NCBI GenBank assembly: GCA_016789745.1
Contig: JAEUQF010000157.1
Location: forward strand, 1 to 42,827
Direction: 5' to 3'
Source: Bryobacterales bacterium
GTDB lineage: Bacteria > Acidobacteriota > Terriglobia > Bryobacterales > Bryobacteraceae
Length of the DNA stretch: 42,827 bases
Made by a program: the position numbers and the translations under genes
Shown here: positions 33,354 through 42,420 of the stretch, in pieces
Layout: the number at the start of each line of letters is the position of its first letter
Numbering within the stretch: the first letter of the stretch is position 1
Notes under the pieces: generated by a model
What the model saw: only the letters and a program-made list of their open reading frames with translations
What the model was told of the DNA's origin: nothing
Databases searched by the model: none

Positions 33354-36300
33354 TCAGAACGACAGCCGGATGCCCATCTGGATCTGCCGTGCCCCGCCGG
33401 CACTGGTGATCTGCCCGAAGTTCGTAGCCGTGACGTTGCCGTTCGGCGCATCGAACTGCGGCGTGTTGAAGGCGTTAAAGAACTCGGCGCGGAACTGCAC
33501 GTTCACCCGCTCCTTAATCACCTGCGTGCGCGATGCCATCAGGTCGAAGGTCTTGATCCCCGGCGTGCGCAGACGAGGCTGCGTGCGCGAATCGTTGCCC
33601 AACGAGTACGTGGGCGCCGGCGAAAACGCGGACGTATCGAAGTACCGGTCCAGCGTACGCTCATCGGCGGACAGCACCGGATCCTTCAGACGCACCGCGG
33701 CGGCACTCACGCCCGGAAGACGGGTGTTGTTCGGCCCGGTGATCACCATCGGCAACCCCTTGCCGAAGGTGGTGATGCCCGTCACCTGCCACCGGCCCAC
33801 CACGTGCTTCGCCCATCCCTGCTTGAAGCTCGGCAGTTCGTAGATGTAATTCATCACGACGTACTGCGGGCGGTCGAACTCGCCGATCGAGCGGGAGAGC
33901 GAAAGGTTGTTGGGGTCCAAAAAGCTGCTGCGGCCCCCAAAGCGCTCCTGCACGTTGTCGATCTGCTTGCCCGCCGTATAGGCTGCCTGAAAGGAGAAGC
34001 CCCGGCTGAACTGCTTGTCCACTCGCATCGTGAAAGCGTGATACACGGAATCCCCCACCGCATCGCGGAACCGCGACACGCCCGTGTAGTGATTGAATGG
34101 CTGCAGCAACTGCGACCGGCGCACCTGCGCGACGCTCAGCGCGCCACTGGTGATGACACCGAAGTAAGGGTTCGGAACCAGCTGATCGAGCCCGGCGCCA
34201 AGCGACAGGTACTGCGTATCCACCGCGGTGCGGCTCCGATTGATCCAGATCCGCTGGCCCCGGCTGCCCGCATAGGCGACCTCCACCAACAGATCACGCC
34301 GCAGCGTCCGTTGAATATTGAAGTTCCATTGCTGGTTGAAAGGCGTCACCCACTCCCGAAACGCCGTCCCAATGCTGGAGCCAACGCCATCGAACGGAGC
34401 CGGGAAGAAGCCGGCTTCAAAACTGCGCGCCAGTGAGGCACCCACCGGCGGCGTGTTCGGCGCCGCCACCGGCGGGCCGAGGAACACAGGAGTCTGCGCC
34501 AAAAAGCCGCTGCCAAGATCACTGGCGCCCGCACCCACACCCCCCGAACCCGGGAAGAAGAACATCCCATAACCGGCGCGCAGCACCGTGTCCTTCATGA
34601 AGTTCCACGCAAGGCCCACACGCGGCGCGAAGTTGTTGCGATCAGGATCCGACTGGTAGCGCGAGTTCCCGTCCCGCCCCGTGAAGCGGAGCAGGCCCTT
34701 CTGCTTTGTCAGCGGGTCAGTGAAGTCCGGGTCGAAATAGCCAAGCTGGTTGAACCGATCCGACCACGGCGTCTGGTATTCCCAGCGCAGCCCCAGGTTC
34801 AGGGTCAGGTTCCGGCGGATCTTCCAATCGTCCTGCACATACCCCGCGTAGAACTTCTGCGAAGTGGCCAGCGAAGGATCGTCGGAGAACGTGCCGCCCG
34901 TCGGCAGGCCCATCAGAAACGTCGCGACGCCGTGCCCTGCGGTGGCCGACGACGCCGTGGGATTCGGCCCCTGCGTAAAAATCCGTGAGAACTGATAGTA
35001 GCCCGACGGGCGCTCCGGACGGAAGATATTGAAGGTCTGGAACGTGAAGTTGCCGCCGGCCTTCACCGAATGGCTCCCGGCCACCCATGTGAACTGGGCC
35101 TGGGTGTCCCGATTGTCTTCGGCATCGGTGAAGAAAGAAGCGCGGTCCGGGCCCAGGTTCACCGCGTCGGTAATGTCGAAGCGGGGGAACAGCAGCGTCT
35201 TGGCGCGATTCTTCAGATCCTGCGAGAAGCCCAGTTGCGTGAAGTCATAGCCGGCGCTCCGCGGCTCTGTCTTGATCACGCGCCGTGTGGTCGACAGGCG
35301 AAACTGGCCAATCAGGTTGGGACGGAACGTGACCGTATCACTGATAACGCCATACAACGAATCGGTGCCGATGCTGCCCTGTTCGCCGTTGACGCCCTCG
35401 CCCGGGAACGCAACATTGATGCCAGGAGTGAACTGCGTGTTGCCCTGGATGCCGCCGCTGAAGAACAGGCGATGCTTGGAGCCCAGGTTCTGGTCCACCC
35501 GGAAGAACCACCGGTCCGTATCGTTGGCGCGCGTGTTGTTGGCAACGAAGTTCTGGACCACGGTGGTGCGATTGGGCAACGGGATCAGTTGCAGCACACG
35601 CTGCGCGATGGGGTCGAAACGGCTCGCGGGGATCCGGTTATCAGGGAACACAGAGCGCTGGTACTGCCCGGCAGCCGCCGCCGGCACGGTGGTGTTCGGA
35701 TCGTAGATATTAATGCGGGCACCGGCCGCGGTGGTCGTACGCGAGAAGTCACCGTTGCGTTCCAGAGCCGTCGGAACCGTGCTCAGGATGTTGTCCGGCG
35801 AGCGCTGCGGAATCTTCTCCCAATTAAAGAAGAAGAACGTGCGGTTGCGCCCGTCATAGAGTTTCGGAATGCGCACCGGCCCGCCGACGGCCACGCCGAA
35901 TTCATTGCGCCGGAACGGATTGCGCGCCAGCCCGACGCGGTTGCTGGTCCACGAGTTCGCATTCAGTTTGTCGTTGCGCAGGAACTCATAAACGGCGCCA
36001 TGCCAGTCATTCGTACCGGCGCGCGTGGCCACCGTGAGCACGCCGCCACCAGACCGGCCATACTCGGCCGAGAACCCATTGGTGAAAACTTTGAACTCCT
36101 GCACGGTTTCCAGCGGCGGCGTATAGGCGATGTCGTTCGTCGTCGAGTTGCGCGTCTCGGCTCCGTCCAGCAGCACTTCGCTCGTGTTGGAACGGCCCCC
36201 GTTAATAATCGGACCCGCACCCGCGCCGCCTTTGGGCATCACACCCGGCGCCAGCAAGACCAGGTTATAAGGGTTGCGGCCCAGCAGCGGCAGCTCGGTG

Positions 36301-36707
36301 ATCTGCTTCACGTTGATGGTATTGCCAAGCGCGAAGGACTCCTGCTCCAACTGCACGGCCGTCGCGGAGACCGTCACTTCCTGCTGCACACTGCCCGGCT
36401 TTAACGTGACGTTGACCGTCGCCGTAAGCCCCACCGTGAGGCGGATGGCGTCCACGCGCGACCGTTCAAAGCCTTCCTTTTCTACCGCCAATTGATACTC
36501 ACCCGCCGGCAAATACGGCAGCCGGTACGTGCCGGTCTCGTTACTGCGCGTTTCGGCTCGCGTCTTCGTCTGCATGTTGACGATGCTGACGGCGGCCCCT
36601 GGAACGGCGGCGCCGCTGCTGTCGATCACGGTTCCGGTGATGTTGGCCTGCTCAATTTGGGCGTGCAGCAGAACAATCGGGAGGAGAAGAAAGGACAACC
36701 TGGTCAC
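33354..36707 (-). CDS. TonB-dependent receptor-like outer-membrane protein with regulatory domain (second copy)
   Basis: From a GTG at 36707 this is an 1117-residue outer-membrane protein of the same family as 19788-23153 but clearly diverged. Order: signal peptide (VTRLSFLLLPIVLLHAQ), carboxypeptidase-regulatory domain (ANITGTVIDSSGAAVPGAAV), a plug-like region (LLGRNPYNLVLLAPGVMPKG, then INGGRSNTSEVLLDGAETR), a long barrel (LTLNLGLRWEYQTPWSDRFN), and a terminal MGIRLSF. The substrate is unknown. The frame is open to 36863, but that would overlap the divergent gene at 36806 and put residues before the signal peptide, so the GTG is preferred despite a weak ribosome-binding site. No TonB or ExbBD genes are in the window. 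Confidence 0.9.
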   Translation of the reverse strand: MTRLSFLLLPIVLLHAQIEQANITGTVIDSSGAAVPGAAVSIVNMQTKTRAETRSNETGTYRLPYLPAGEYQLAVEKEGFERSRVDAIRLTVGLTATVNVTLKPGSVQQEVTVSATAVQLEQESFALGNTINVKQITELPLLGRNPYNLVLLAPGVMPKGGAGAGPIINGGRSNTSEVLLDGAETRNSTTNDIAYTPPLETVQEFKVFTNGFSAEYGRSGGGVLTVATRAGTNDWHGAVYEFLRNDKLNANSWTSNRVGLARNPFRRNEFGVAVGGPVRIPKLYDGRNRTFFFFNWEKIPQRSPDNILSTVPTALERNGDFSRTTTAAGARINIYDPNTTVPAAAAGQYQRSVFPDNRIPASRFDPIAQRVLQLIPLPNRTTVVQNFVANNTRANDTDRWFFRVDQNLGSKHRLFFSGGIQGNTQFTPGINVAFPGEGVNGEQGSIGTDSLYGVISDTVTFRPNLIGQFRLSTTRRVIKTEPRSAGYDFTQLGFSQDLKNRAKTLLFPRFDITDAVNLGPDRASFFTDAEDNRDTQAQFTWVAGSHSVKAGGNFTFQTFNIFRPERPSGYYQFSRIFTQGPNPTASSATAGHGVATFLMGLPTGGTFSDDPSLATSQKFYAGYVQDDWKIRRNLTLNLGLRWEYQTPWSDRFNQLGYFDPDFTDPLTKQKGLLRFTGRDGNSRYQSDPDRNNFAPRVGLAWNFMKDTVLRAGYGMFFFPGSGGVGAGASDLGSGFLAQTPVFLGPPVAAPNTPPVGASLARSFEAGFFPAPFDGVGSSIGTAFREWVTPFNQQWNFNIQRTLRRDLLVEVAYAGSRGQRIWINRSRTAVDTQYLSLGAGLDQLVPNPYFGVITSGALSVAQVRRSQLLQPFNHYTGVSRFRDAVGDSVYHAFTMRVDKQFSRGFSFQAAYTAGKQIDNVQERFGGRSSFLDPNNLSLSRSIGEFDRPQYVVMNYIYELPSFKQGWAKHVVGRWQVTGITTFGKGLPMVITGPNNTRLPGVSAAAVRLKDPVLSADERTLDRYFDTSAFSPAPTYSLGNDSRTQPRLRTPGIKTFDLMASRTQVIKERVNVQFRAEFFNAFNTPQFDAPNGNVTATNFGQITSAGGARQIQMGIRLSF

Positions 36708-36805
36708 GGGAGCGGTTATATCACATCCAGTTAAAGGTTTCTTAACGCGCGATAGAGTAACATTTCTCTTCTCCCCGGCATCCCAAATCGAGGAGAATAA
36801 CTCAC

Positions 36806-37174
36806 ATGAGCTTTCGTTCCCTGGCCCGTCTCGCTTCCATCGCCCTGCTCGCGATCTCGGCATTTGCCGCCGACGTCACCGGCAAGTGGAAAACCAGCTT
36901 CACCATGCAGAATGGCAACACGCGCGAAGGCGTGATGACGTTGAAGGCCGACGGCGACAAGCTGACCGGCACCATGGAAGGCGGCCGTGGCGGCCCGGCC
37001 CCCATCACCGACGGCAAAATCAGCGGCGACGATATCTCCTTCGCGGTCACCCGCAACTTCAATGGCAACGAAGTGAAAATCAACTATAAAGGCCGCGTCA
37101 CCGGCAACGCCATGCGCCTGACCATGGAGTTCAATGGCCAGGAAATGAACATGACGGCCACCAAGACCGAATAA
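36806..37174 (+). CDS. Small exported beta-rich protein
   Basis: A 122-residue protein with a signal peptide (LASIALLAISAFAAD) and a body of alternating strands: VTGKWKTSFTMQNGNTREGV, MTLKADGDKLTGTMEGG, KISGDDISFAVTRNFNGNEV and GNAMRLTMEFNGQEMNMTAT. The pattern suggests a small lipocalin-like or beta-sandwich protein; similar short exported proteins are frequent in acidobacteria (from memory), without known function. GAGGAG stands ten bases before the ATG. It is divergent from the second receptor gene and ends at a strong terminator, so it is a single-gene transcript. Confidence 0.8.
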   Translation: MSFRSLARLASIALLAISAFAADVTGKWKTSFTMQNGNTREGVMTLKADGDKLTGTMEGGRGGPAPITDGKISGDDISFAVTRNFNGNEVKINYKGRVTGNAMRLTMEFNGQEMNMTATKTE

Positions 37175-37213
37175 CTTCCGCTACGCTCTTCCTCCACCAA
37201 GCGCACACAAGAC

Positions 37214-37244
37214 GGGCGCCGTATTCCGCTTGCGGACGGCGCCC
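37214..37244 (+). terminator. Strong intrinsic terminator
   Basis: GGGCGCCGT (37214-37222) pairs with ACGGCGCCC (37236-37244), with CCGC and GCGG pairing inside, so the stem has 13 pairs. It is followed by GATTCGC and TTTTT. It lies 40 bp after the stop of the small exported protein and 50 bp before the next gene. Confidence 0.8.
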
Positions 37245-37296
37245 GATTCGCTTTTTGGGAGAGCTATACTAATCCGAAACTTAGAAGAACTCCCGG

Positions 37297-39336
37297 ATGC
37301 TACTCTACGCCTGCACGATCTTTGTCAGCGCTTTCCTGCTGTTTCAGGTTCAGCCGATCATCGCCAAAATCATCCTTCCCTGGTTCGGAGGAACCGCTGC
37401 CGTGTGGACCACGTGCATGCTCTTCTTCCAATTGGCACTGCTCGGCGGCTACCTCTATTCCCACTTCTCCACCAGCAGGCTCGCATCCCGTCCGCAAACC
37501 ACCCTCCACATCGCGCTGTTGATCGCCAGTTGCCTGCTGTTGCCCGTCGTGCCCGGCGATGCCTGGAAACCCGCCGGCGGCGAGAACCCCACCTGGGCCA
37601 TCCTGGCTCTGCTGGCAGCTACCGTTGGCTTCCCCTACTTCCTCCTCTCCACCACCGGCCCCCTCGTCCAGGCATGGTTCTCTCGCGCCTTTCCCGGCCG
37701 CTCGCCTTACCGGCTGTTCGCTCTGTCCAACGCCGGCTCGATGATCGCCCTGCTGGGCTATCCGTTTCTGGTCGAGCCCGTGCTGCCCACGCGCCTCCAA
37801 GCCTACGTCTGGAGCGGCGGCTATGTACTGTTCGTCGCGCTCTGCAGCTACTGTGCCTGGAAGAGCCGCGATTCGCTCTCCGCCGTGCCGCAGACCGCCG
37901 ATGCTGCCACCGACGATGCGGCGCCACCCCCCGCACTGCATTGGATCCTGTGGGCGCTGCTCGCCGCCTGCGCGTCCGCATTGCTGCTCGCCATCACCAA
38001 TCACCTCACCCTGGATATCGCGCCAATTCCCCTCCTCTGGGTACTGCCGTTAAGCCTCTATCTGCTCAGCTTTATCCTCACGTTCGATTCCACCGGCTGG
38101 TACAACCGCCTCTGGTACCTGCCCGCCACCGCCCTCGCCCTCGGCGGCATGGCCTACATGCTGCGCGCCGATGTGGCCAGCAATGTCGCCCGCGATATCG
38201 CCATCTTCGTCGCCGCCCTCTTTGTCTGCTGCATGTCCTGCCATGGCGAGTTGACCGCCATCAAGCCCCACCCGCGCTTCCTCACCGGCTTCTACCTGAT
38301 GATCTCGCTCGGCGGCGCGCTCGGCGGCCTGTTCGTCGGCGTCGTAGCCCCCTACACCTTCCCCGATTACTGGGAATTGCCGATCCTGCTCATCGTAACC
38401 GCGCTGCTGCTGCTCGCTGTCAACTATGTGGATCGGGAGAGCATCCTCCACCGCACCGAGCGCGGCTGGGGCTGGGTAGTGGCGGGGGTCGCGGCGCTGG
38501 CTCTGGGCGTTACCATGACCCAGTACATCCAGGAGGACTTCCGCTCCTACCGCGTGGTGGCGCGCAATTTCTACGGCGGCCTGCGGACCGCCGACTACGG
38601 CCAGCAGGGCGAGTTGGAATGGAGCCGCAAACTAACGCACGGCGTGATCAATCATGGCGAGCAGTACCTCGAACCCATGCGTCATCGCGAGAGCACCAGT
38701 TACTTCGGACCCAAGAGCGGCGTCGGGCGCGCCATTCGCACCAAGGATCGTGACCAGCCGCAACGCATCGGCATTACCGGCCTCGGCGCCGGCGTCATGC
38801 TCTCCTACGCCCGGGCGGGCGACTACTACCGCATCTACGAGATCAACCCCCTGGTCCTCGACGTAGCAAAGAAGGAGTTCACCTTTATTAAGGACTGCCC
38901 CGCCAAGCTGGACATCATCATGGGCGATGCCCGCCTTTCCCTCGAACGTGAATCACCGCAGAACTTCGACGTGCTGCACATGGATGCCTTCTCCAGCGAT
39001 TCGGTACCCGTTCACCTGTTGACCAAGGAAGCCTTCCAGCAATACTTCCGCCACCTCAAACCCGACGGCGTGCTCGTGATGCATATCTCCAATCGCTATC
39101 TGAATCTGCAACCGGTGGTCGCACGCGGCGCGCAAGCGTTGGGCAAACAGGCGGTCCTCGTGGAGGACGAAGGCGATGACGACCTCGGCTACTTCGGCAC
39201 CGACATGGTGCTGGTCACCTCCAACGAGAAGTTTCTGGCGCATAAAGACATCGCCGGCTTCAAACCGCCCGAGCTCCAGCCGAGCGTGCCATTGTGGACC
39301 GACGACTACAGTAACCTCTTCCGCATCATCAAGTAA
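37297..39336 (+). CDS. Fused membrane (MFS-like) / spermidine synthase-like protein
   Basis: A 679-residue fusion. The first 420 residues hold about ten to twelve hydrophobic helices (LLYACTIFVSAFLLFQVQPI, HIALLIASCLLLPVV, WILWALLAACASALLLAI and others). The C-terminal 240 residues form a Rossmann-type aminopropyl/methyltransferase domain: ITGLGAGVMLSYARAGDYYR with IYEINPLVLDVAK as the nucleotide-binding segment, then IIMGDARLSLERE, VLHMDAFSSDSVPVHLLT and LKPDGVLVMHISNRYL. Such fused MFS/spermidine-synthase proteins are widespread, and whether they make polyamines is not established. The start MLLYACTIFVSAF is usual for the family. Confidence 0.87.
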   Translation: MLLYACTIFVSAFLLFQVQPIIAKIILPWFGGTAAVWTTCMLFFQLALLGGYLYSHFSTSRLASRPQTTLHIALLIASCLLLPVVPGDAWKPAGGENPTWAILALLAATVGFPYFLLSTTGPLVQAWFSRAFPGRSPYRLFALSNAGSMIALLGYPFLVEPVLPTRLQAYVWSGGYVLFVALCSYCAWKSRDSLSAVPQTADAATDDAAPPPALHWILWALLAACASALLLAITNHLTLDIAPIPLLWVLPLSLYLLSFILTFDSTGWYNRLWYLPATALALGGMAYMLRADVASNVARDIAIFVAALFVCCMSCHGELTAIKPHPRFLTGFYLMISLGGALGGLFVGVVAPYTFPDYWELPILLIVTALLLLAVNYVDRESILHRTERGWGWVVAGVAALALGVTMTQYIQEDFRSYRVVARNFYGGLRTADYGQQGELEWSRKLTHGVINHGEQYLEPMRHRESTSYFGPKSGVGRAIRTKDRDQPQRIGITGLGAGVMLSYARAGDYYRIYEINPLVLDVAKKEFTFIKDCPAKLDIIMGDARLSLERESPQNFDVLHMDAFSSDSVPVHLLTKEAFQQYFRHLKPDGVLVMHISNRYLNLQPVVARGAQALGKQAVLVEDEGDDDLGYFGTDMVLVTSNEKFLAHKDIAGFKPPELQPSVPLWTDDYSNLFRIIK

Positions 39337-39369
39337 GGGCTGATATGATGAGGATCGTCAGGAGTGGCT

Positions 39370-42300
39370 ATGCCCCGGATCCTTACGCCCTTATTGTCTC
39401 TATGCCTGCCTGGTCTTTTGACTGCCGCCGTTGATTTCAATCGCGACATTCGCCCCATCCTTTCCGACCGCTGTTTTTCCTGCCACGGGCCGGACGCCGC
39501 CACGAAGAAAATCCGCCTGCGGCTGGATTCCGAAGCAGGCATGGTGGCGGACCTGGGCGGCAAGGTAGCGGTAAAGCCGGGCGATCCGGCGTCCAGCGAA
39601 CTCATCGCACGCATCACACATGAGAAGCCTGCGCTGCGGATGCCGCCCGCCTACTCCAAACTCAGCCTCAACGACAAGGAAATCGCGCTGCTCAAGCAGT
39701 GGATTGCCGAGGGCGCGAAGTTCGCCAAACACTGGTCGCTTGTCCCTCCCGTTAAGCCTGCCCTGCCGGACGTGAAGAACACCACCTGGCCAAAGGTGCC
39801 GATGGATCGCTTCGTACTCGCGCGCCTGGAGAAGGAATCTCTGTCTCCCGCAGCGGAAGCCGATCGGGTCACCTGGCTGCGCCGCGCCAGCCTCGACGTG
39901 ACCGGACTGCCTCCTTCGCTGGCTGACATCGACGCCTTCATGAAGGATCAGTCGCCGCGGGCTTACGAGAATGCCGCCGGCCGCCTGCTGGCATCGCACC
40001 ATTATGGCGAACGCATGGCCGCCCGCTGGCTGGATGTCGCCCGCTATGCCGACACCAACGGCTACCAGACCGACGCCGAACGGAACATGTGGCGCTGGCG
40101 CGATTGGGTCATCGACGCCTTCAATCGCAACATGCCGTTCGATCAGTTCACCGTCGAACAACTCGCGGGCGACCTGCTGCCCAATCCCACCCGCGCCCAG
40201 AAAATCGCCACCGGCTTCAATCGCAACCATCGCGGCAATGGCGAAGGCGGCATCGTCCCCGAAGAGTACATGGTGGAGTACGCCGCCGATCGCGTGGAAA
40301 CCACATCCACCGTCTGGCTTGGCCTCACCGTCGGCTGCGCGCGCTGCCACAACCACAAGTACGATCCGTTAACCCAGCGGGACTACTATTCGATGTTCGC
40401 CTACTTCAACAACATCCCCGAGCGCGGCCGTTACTTCAAGTTCGGCAATACCCCGCCGCTCATCCCAGCCCCGACCCCCGATCAGGATGCCCAGTTGCGC
40501 GTGGCGGAAACCAAGCTCTCGGCAGCCGAGGCTGCCTATACCGCCGTGAAGGCGCGGGCCGAGCATGACTATGCCGAGTGGCTGAAGGCGCTGCCCTCGG
40601 CCGCCAAGGCCGCCTGGGTCCCCACCAAGGGACAGTTGAAACACCTCACCCTGGGCGAAGCCGGCAAATTCAACGGCACGAAGTTCCATGAGCCCGGCAA
40701 AGTGGCCAACTACAGCTACTTCGATTCGTTCACCGTCTCGGCCTGGATCAAGGCCGAAGCGCCGAATGGCTCCATCGTGACGCGCACCAAGGACGCCGAG
40801 GAAGAAGCCGGCATCGCCTGGATGCTGCAGAACGGCAAGCTGCACCTCAGCATGGCCGCGCGCTGGCTCGACGATACCCTGCGCACCGAAACCAAACAGC
40901 CCATCAGCCTGAACCAGTGGCACCACGTCCTGTTTACCTACGATGGGTCCCGCATGGCCAGCGGCATCCACATCTACATCGACGGCAAGGAAGCCGAACA
41001 GAACGTCCTGGTGGATGAACTGAACCAGGAGTTCCGCACCGGCGATCCATGGCGCATCGGCGGCGGCGCCGGCAAGGAAAACCTCTTCAAGGGCGAGATC
41101 GAAGAGGTGCGCTTCTACCAGCGGGCCCTGCCCGTGGAAGAAGTGGAGATGCTGGCGCTCCGCACTGACCTGAACAGCATCGCCCGCAAGACGCAGCGCA
41201 CCCGCGCCGAAGAAGGCAAACTCCGCGGGGCATTCCTCGAAGACTTCGCAGCGGCCGAGATTCGCGACGCGTGGAAGAACCGCGTGGCCGCAAAGGACGC
41301 ACGCGATACGCTCCTCGCCAGTTTCCCCACCGTGATGATCATGGAGGAAATGAAGGACAAGCGTCAGTCGCATATCCTGGTGCGCGGCGCCTATGACCGC
41401 CCCGGTGAGCCGGTCGGACGCGCCGTTCCAGCAGCGTTGGGCACGGTGCCCGCCGGCGTGGCGAATGATCGTCTGGCCCTCGCCAAGTGGCTGGTAAGCC
41501 CGGAGAACCCGCTGCCCGCCCGCGTCATTGTGAATCGCATCTGGCAGATGTACTTCGGCATCGGCCTGGTCAAAACCGTGGAGGATTTCGGGTCGCAGGG
41601 TGAGCCCCCCAGCCATCCCGAAATGCTCGACTACCTGGCCAAGGACCTGATGGATTCGGGCTGGGATCTGAAGGCCCTCCAAAAGCAGATCATTCTCAGC
41701 GCGACCTACCGGCAGGTATCCAAGGCTCCCGCCGACTTGCTGCAGCGGGATCCCGAGAACCGCCTCCTCGCCCGCGGCCCCCGCGTCCGCTTGCCCGCCG
41801 AGATGGTGCGTGACCAGGCGCTGTTCGCTTCCGGCCTGCTGGTCGACAAGGTCGGCGGGCCCAGCGTCAAGCCCTATCAGCCCGCGGGCCTCTGGAGTGA
41901 ACTGAGCGGCGGTGCCGACTACGAACGCGACAAGGGCGAGAGCCTCTACCGCCGCAGCCTCTACACCTACTGGAAACGTGCCGCGCCGCCGCCTTCCATG
42001 ATGAACTTCGATGCGGCCGGGCGCGAGACCTGCATCGTTCGCGAGAACCGCACCAATACACCGCTCCAGGCGCTCAACCTGATGAACGACGTGACGTTCG
42101 TCGAAGCGTCCCGCAAGATGGCCGAACGCATGATGAAGGAAGGCGGCGCCGCACCAGCCGAACGCATCGCGCACGGCTTCCGCCTGGCCACCTCCCGCAT
42201 GCCCCGCAGCCGCGAACTGGACGTGCTCCTGTCCAGCTACCGCAACCAGTTGGACCTCTTCCAGACCGAAGCCGGCGCGGCCGAAAAGTTCCTCCAACAG

Positions 42301-42405
42301 GGCGAATCGAAGCGCGACGAATCGCTGCCCGCGCCTGAATTGGCCGCCTACGCCACCGTCGCCAGCCTCATCCTCAATTTGGACGAAACGATTACCAAGC
42401 AGTAA
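39370..42405 (+). CDS. PSCyt1-DUF1549-LamG-DUF1553 cytochrome-like exported protein
   Basis: A 1011-residue exported protein of the planctomycete/acidobacterial PSD1 type. It begins with a signal peptide and a PSCyt1 domain holding a haem c motif CFSCH (about 35-39), continues with DUF1549 containing a second CARCH motif (CARCHNHKYDPLTQRDYYS), has a LamG/concanavalin-like insertion (about 420-590; FDSFTVSAWIKAEAPNGSIV, then WHHVLFTYDGSRM), and ends with DUF1553 (RVIVNRIWQMYFGIGLVKTV, ENRTNTPLQALNLMND). The family is thought to take part in polysaccharide use, without a proven reaction. AGGAG stands five bases before the ATG at 39370; a GTG at 39364 is an alternative. The DUF1501 gene follows after 15 bp, the standard pairing. 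Confidence 0.92.
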   Translation: MPRILTPLLSLCLPGLLTAAVDFNRDIRPILSDRCFSCHGPDAATKKIRLRLDSEAGMVADLGGKVAVKPGDPASSELIARITHEKPALRMPPAYSKLSLNDKEIALLKQWIAEGAKFAKHWSLVPPVKPALPDVKNTTWPKVPMDRFVLARLEKESLSPAAEADRVTWLRRASLDVTGLPPSLADIDAFMKDQSPRAYENAAGRLLASHHYGERMAARWLDVARYADTNGYQTDAERNMWRWRDWVIDAFNRNMPFDQFTVEQLAGDLLPNPTRAQKIATGFNRNHRGNGEGGIVPEEYMVEYAADRVETTSTVWLGLTVGCARCHNHKYDPLTQRDYYSMFAYFNNIPERGRYFKFGNTPPLIPAPTPDQDAQLRVAETKLSAAEAAYTAVKARAEHDYAEWLKALPSAAKAAWVPTKGQLKHLTLGEAGKFNGTKFHEPGKVANYSYFDSFTVSAWIKAEAPNGSIVTRTKDAEEEAGIAWMLQNGKLHLSMAARWLDDTLRTETKQPISLNQWHHVLFTYDGSRMASGIHIYIDGKEAEQNVLVDELNQEFRTGDPWRIGGGAGKENLFKGEIEEVRFYQRALPVEEVEMLALRTDLNSIARKTQRTRAEEGKLRGAFLEDFAAAEIRDAWKNRVAAKDARDTLLASFPTVMIMEEMKDKRQSHILVRGAYDRPGEPVGRAVPAALGTVPAGVANDRLALAKWLVSPENPLPARVIVNRIWQMYFGIGLVKTVEDFGSQGEPPSHPEMLDYLAKDLMDSGWDLKALQKQIILSATYRQVSKAPADLLQRDPENRLLARGPRVRLPAEMVRDQALFASGLLVDKVGGPSVKPYQPAGLWSELSGGADYERDKGESLYRRSLYTYWKRAAPPPSMMNFDAAGRETCIVRENRTNTPLQALNLMNDVTFVEASRKMAERMMKEGGAAPAERIAHGFRLATSRMPRSRELDVLLSSYRNQLDLFQTEAGAAEKFLQQGESKRDESLPAPELAAYATVASLILNLDETITKQ

Positions 42406-42420
42406 GGAGAAGCCATTCCA

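Noticed and set aside
35070..36404. 444-codon plus-strand frame inside the second receptor gene
   Set aside because: No motifs, and composition typical of an antisense shadow.
40369..42297. 642-codon minus-strand frame inside the DUF1549/DUF1553 gene
   Set aside because: Shadow of a well-recognised protein on the plus strand.
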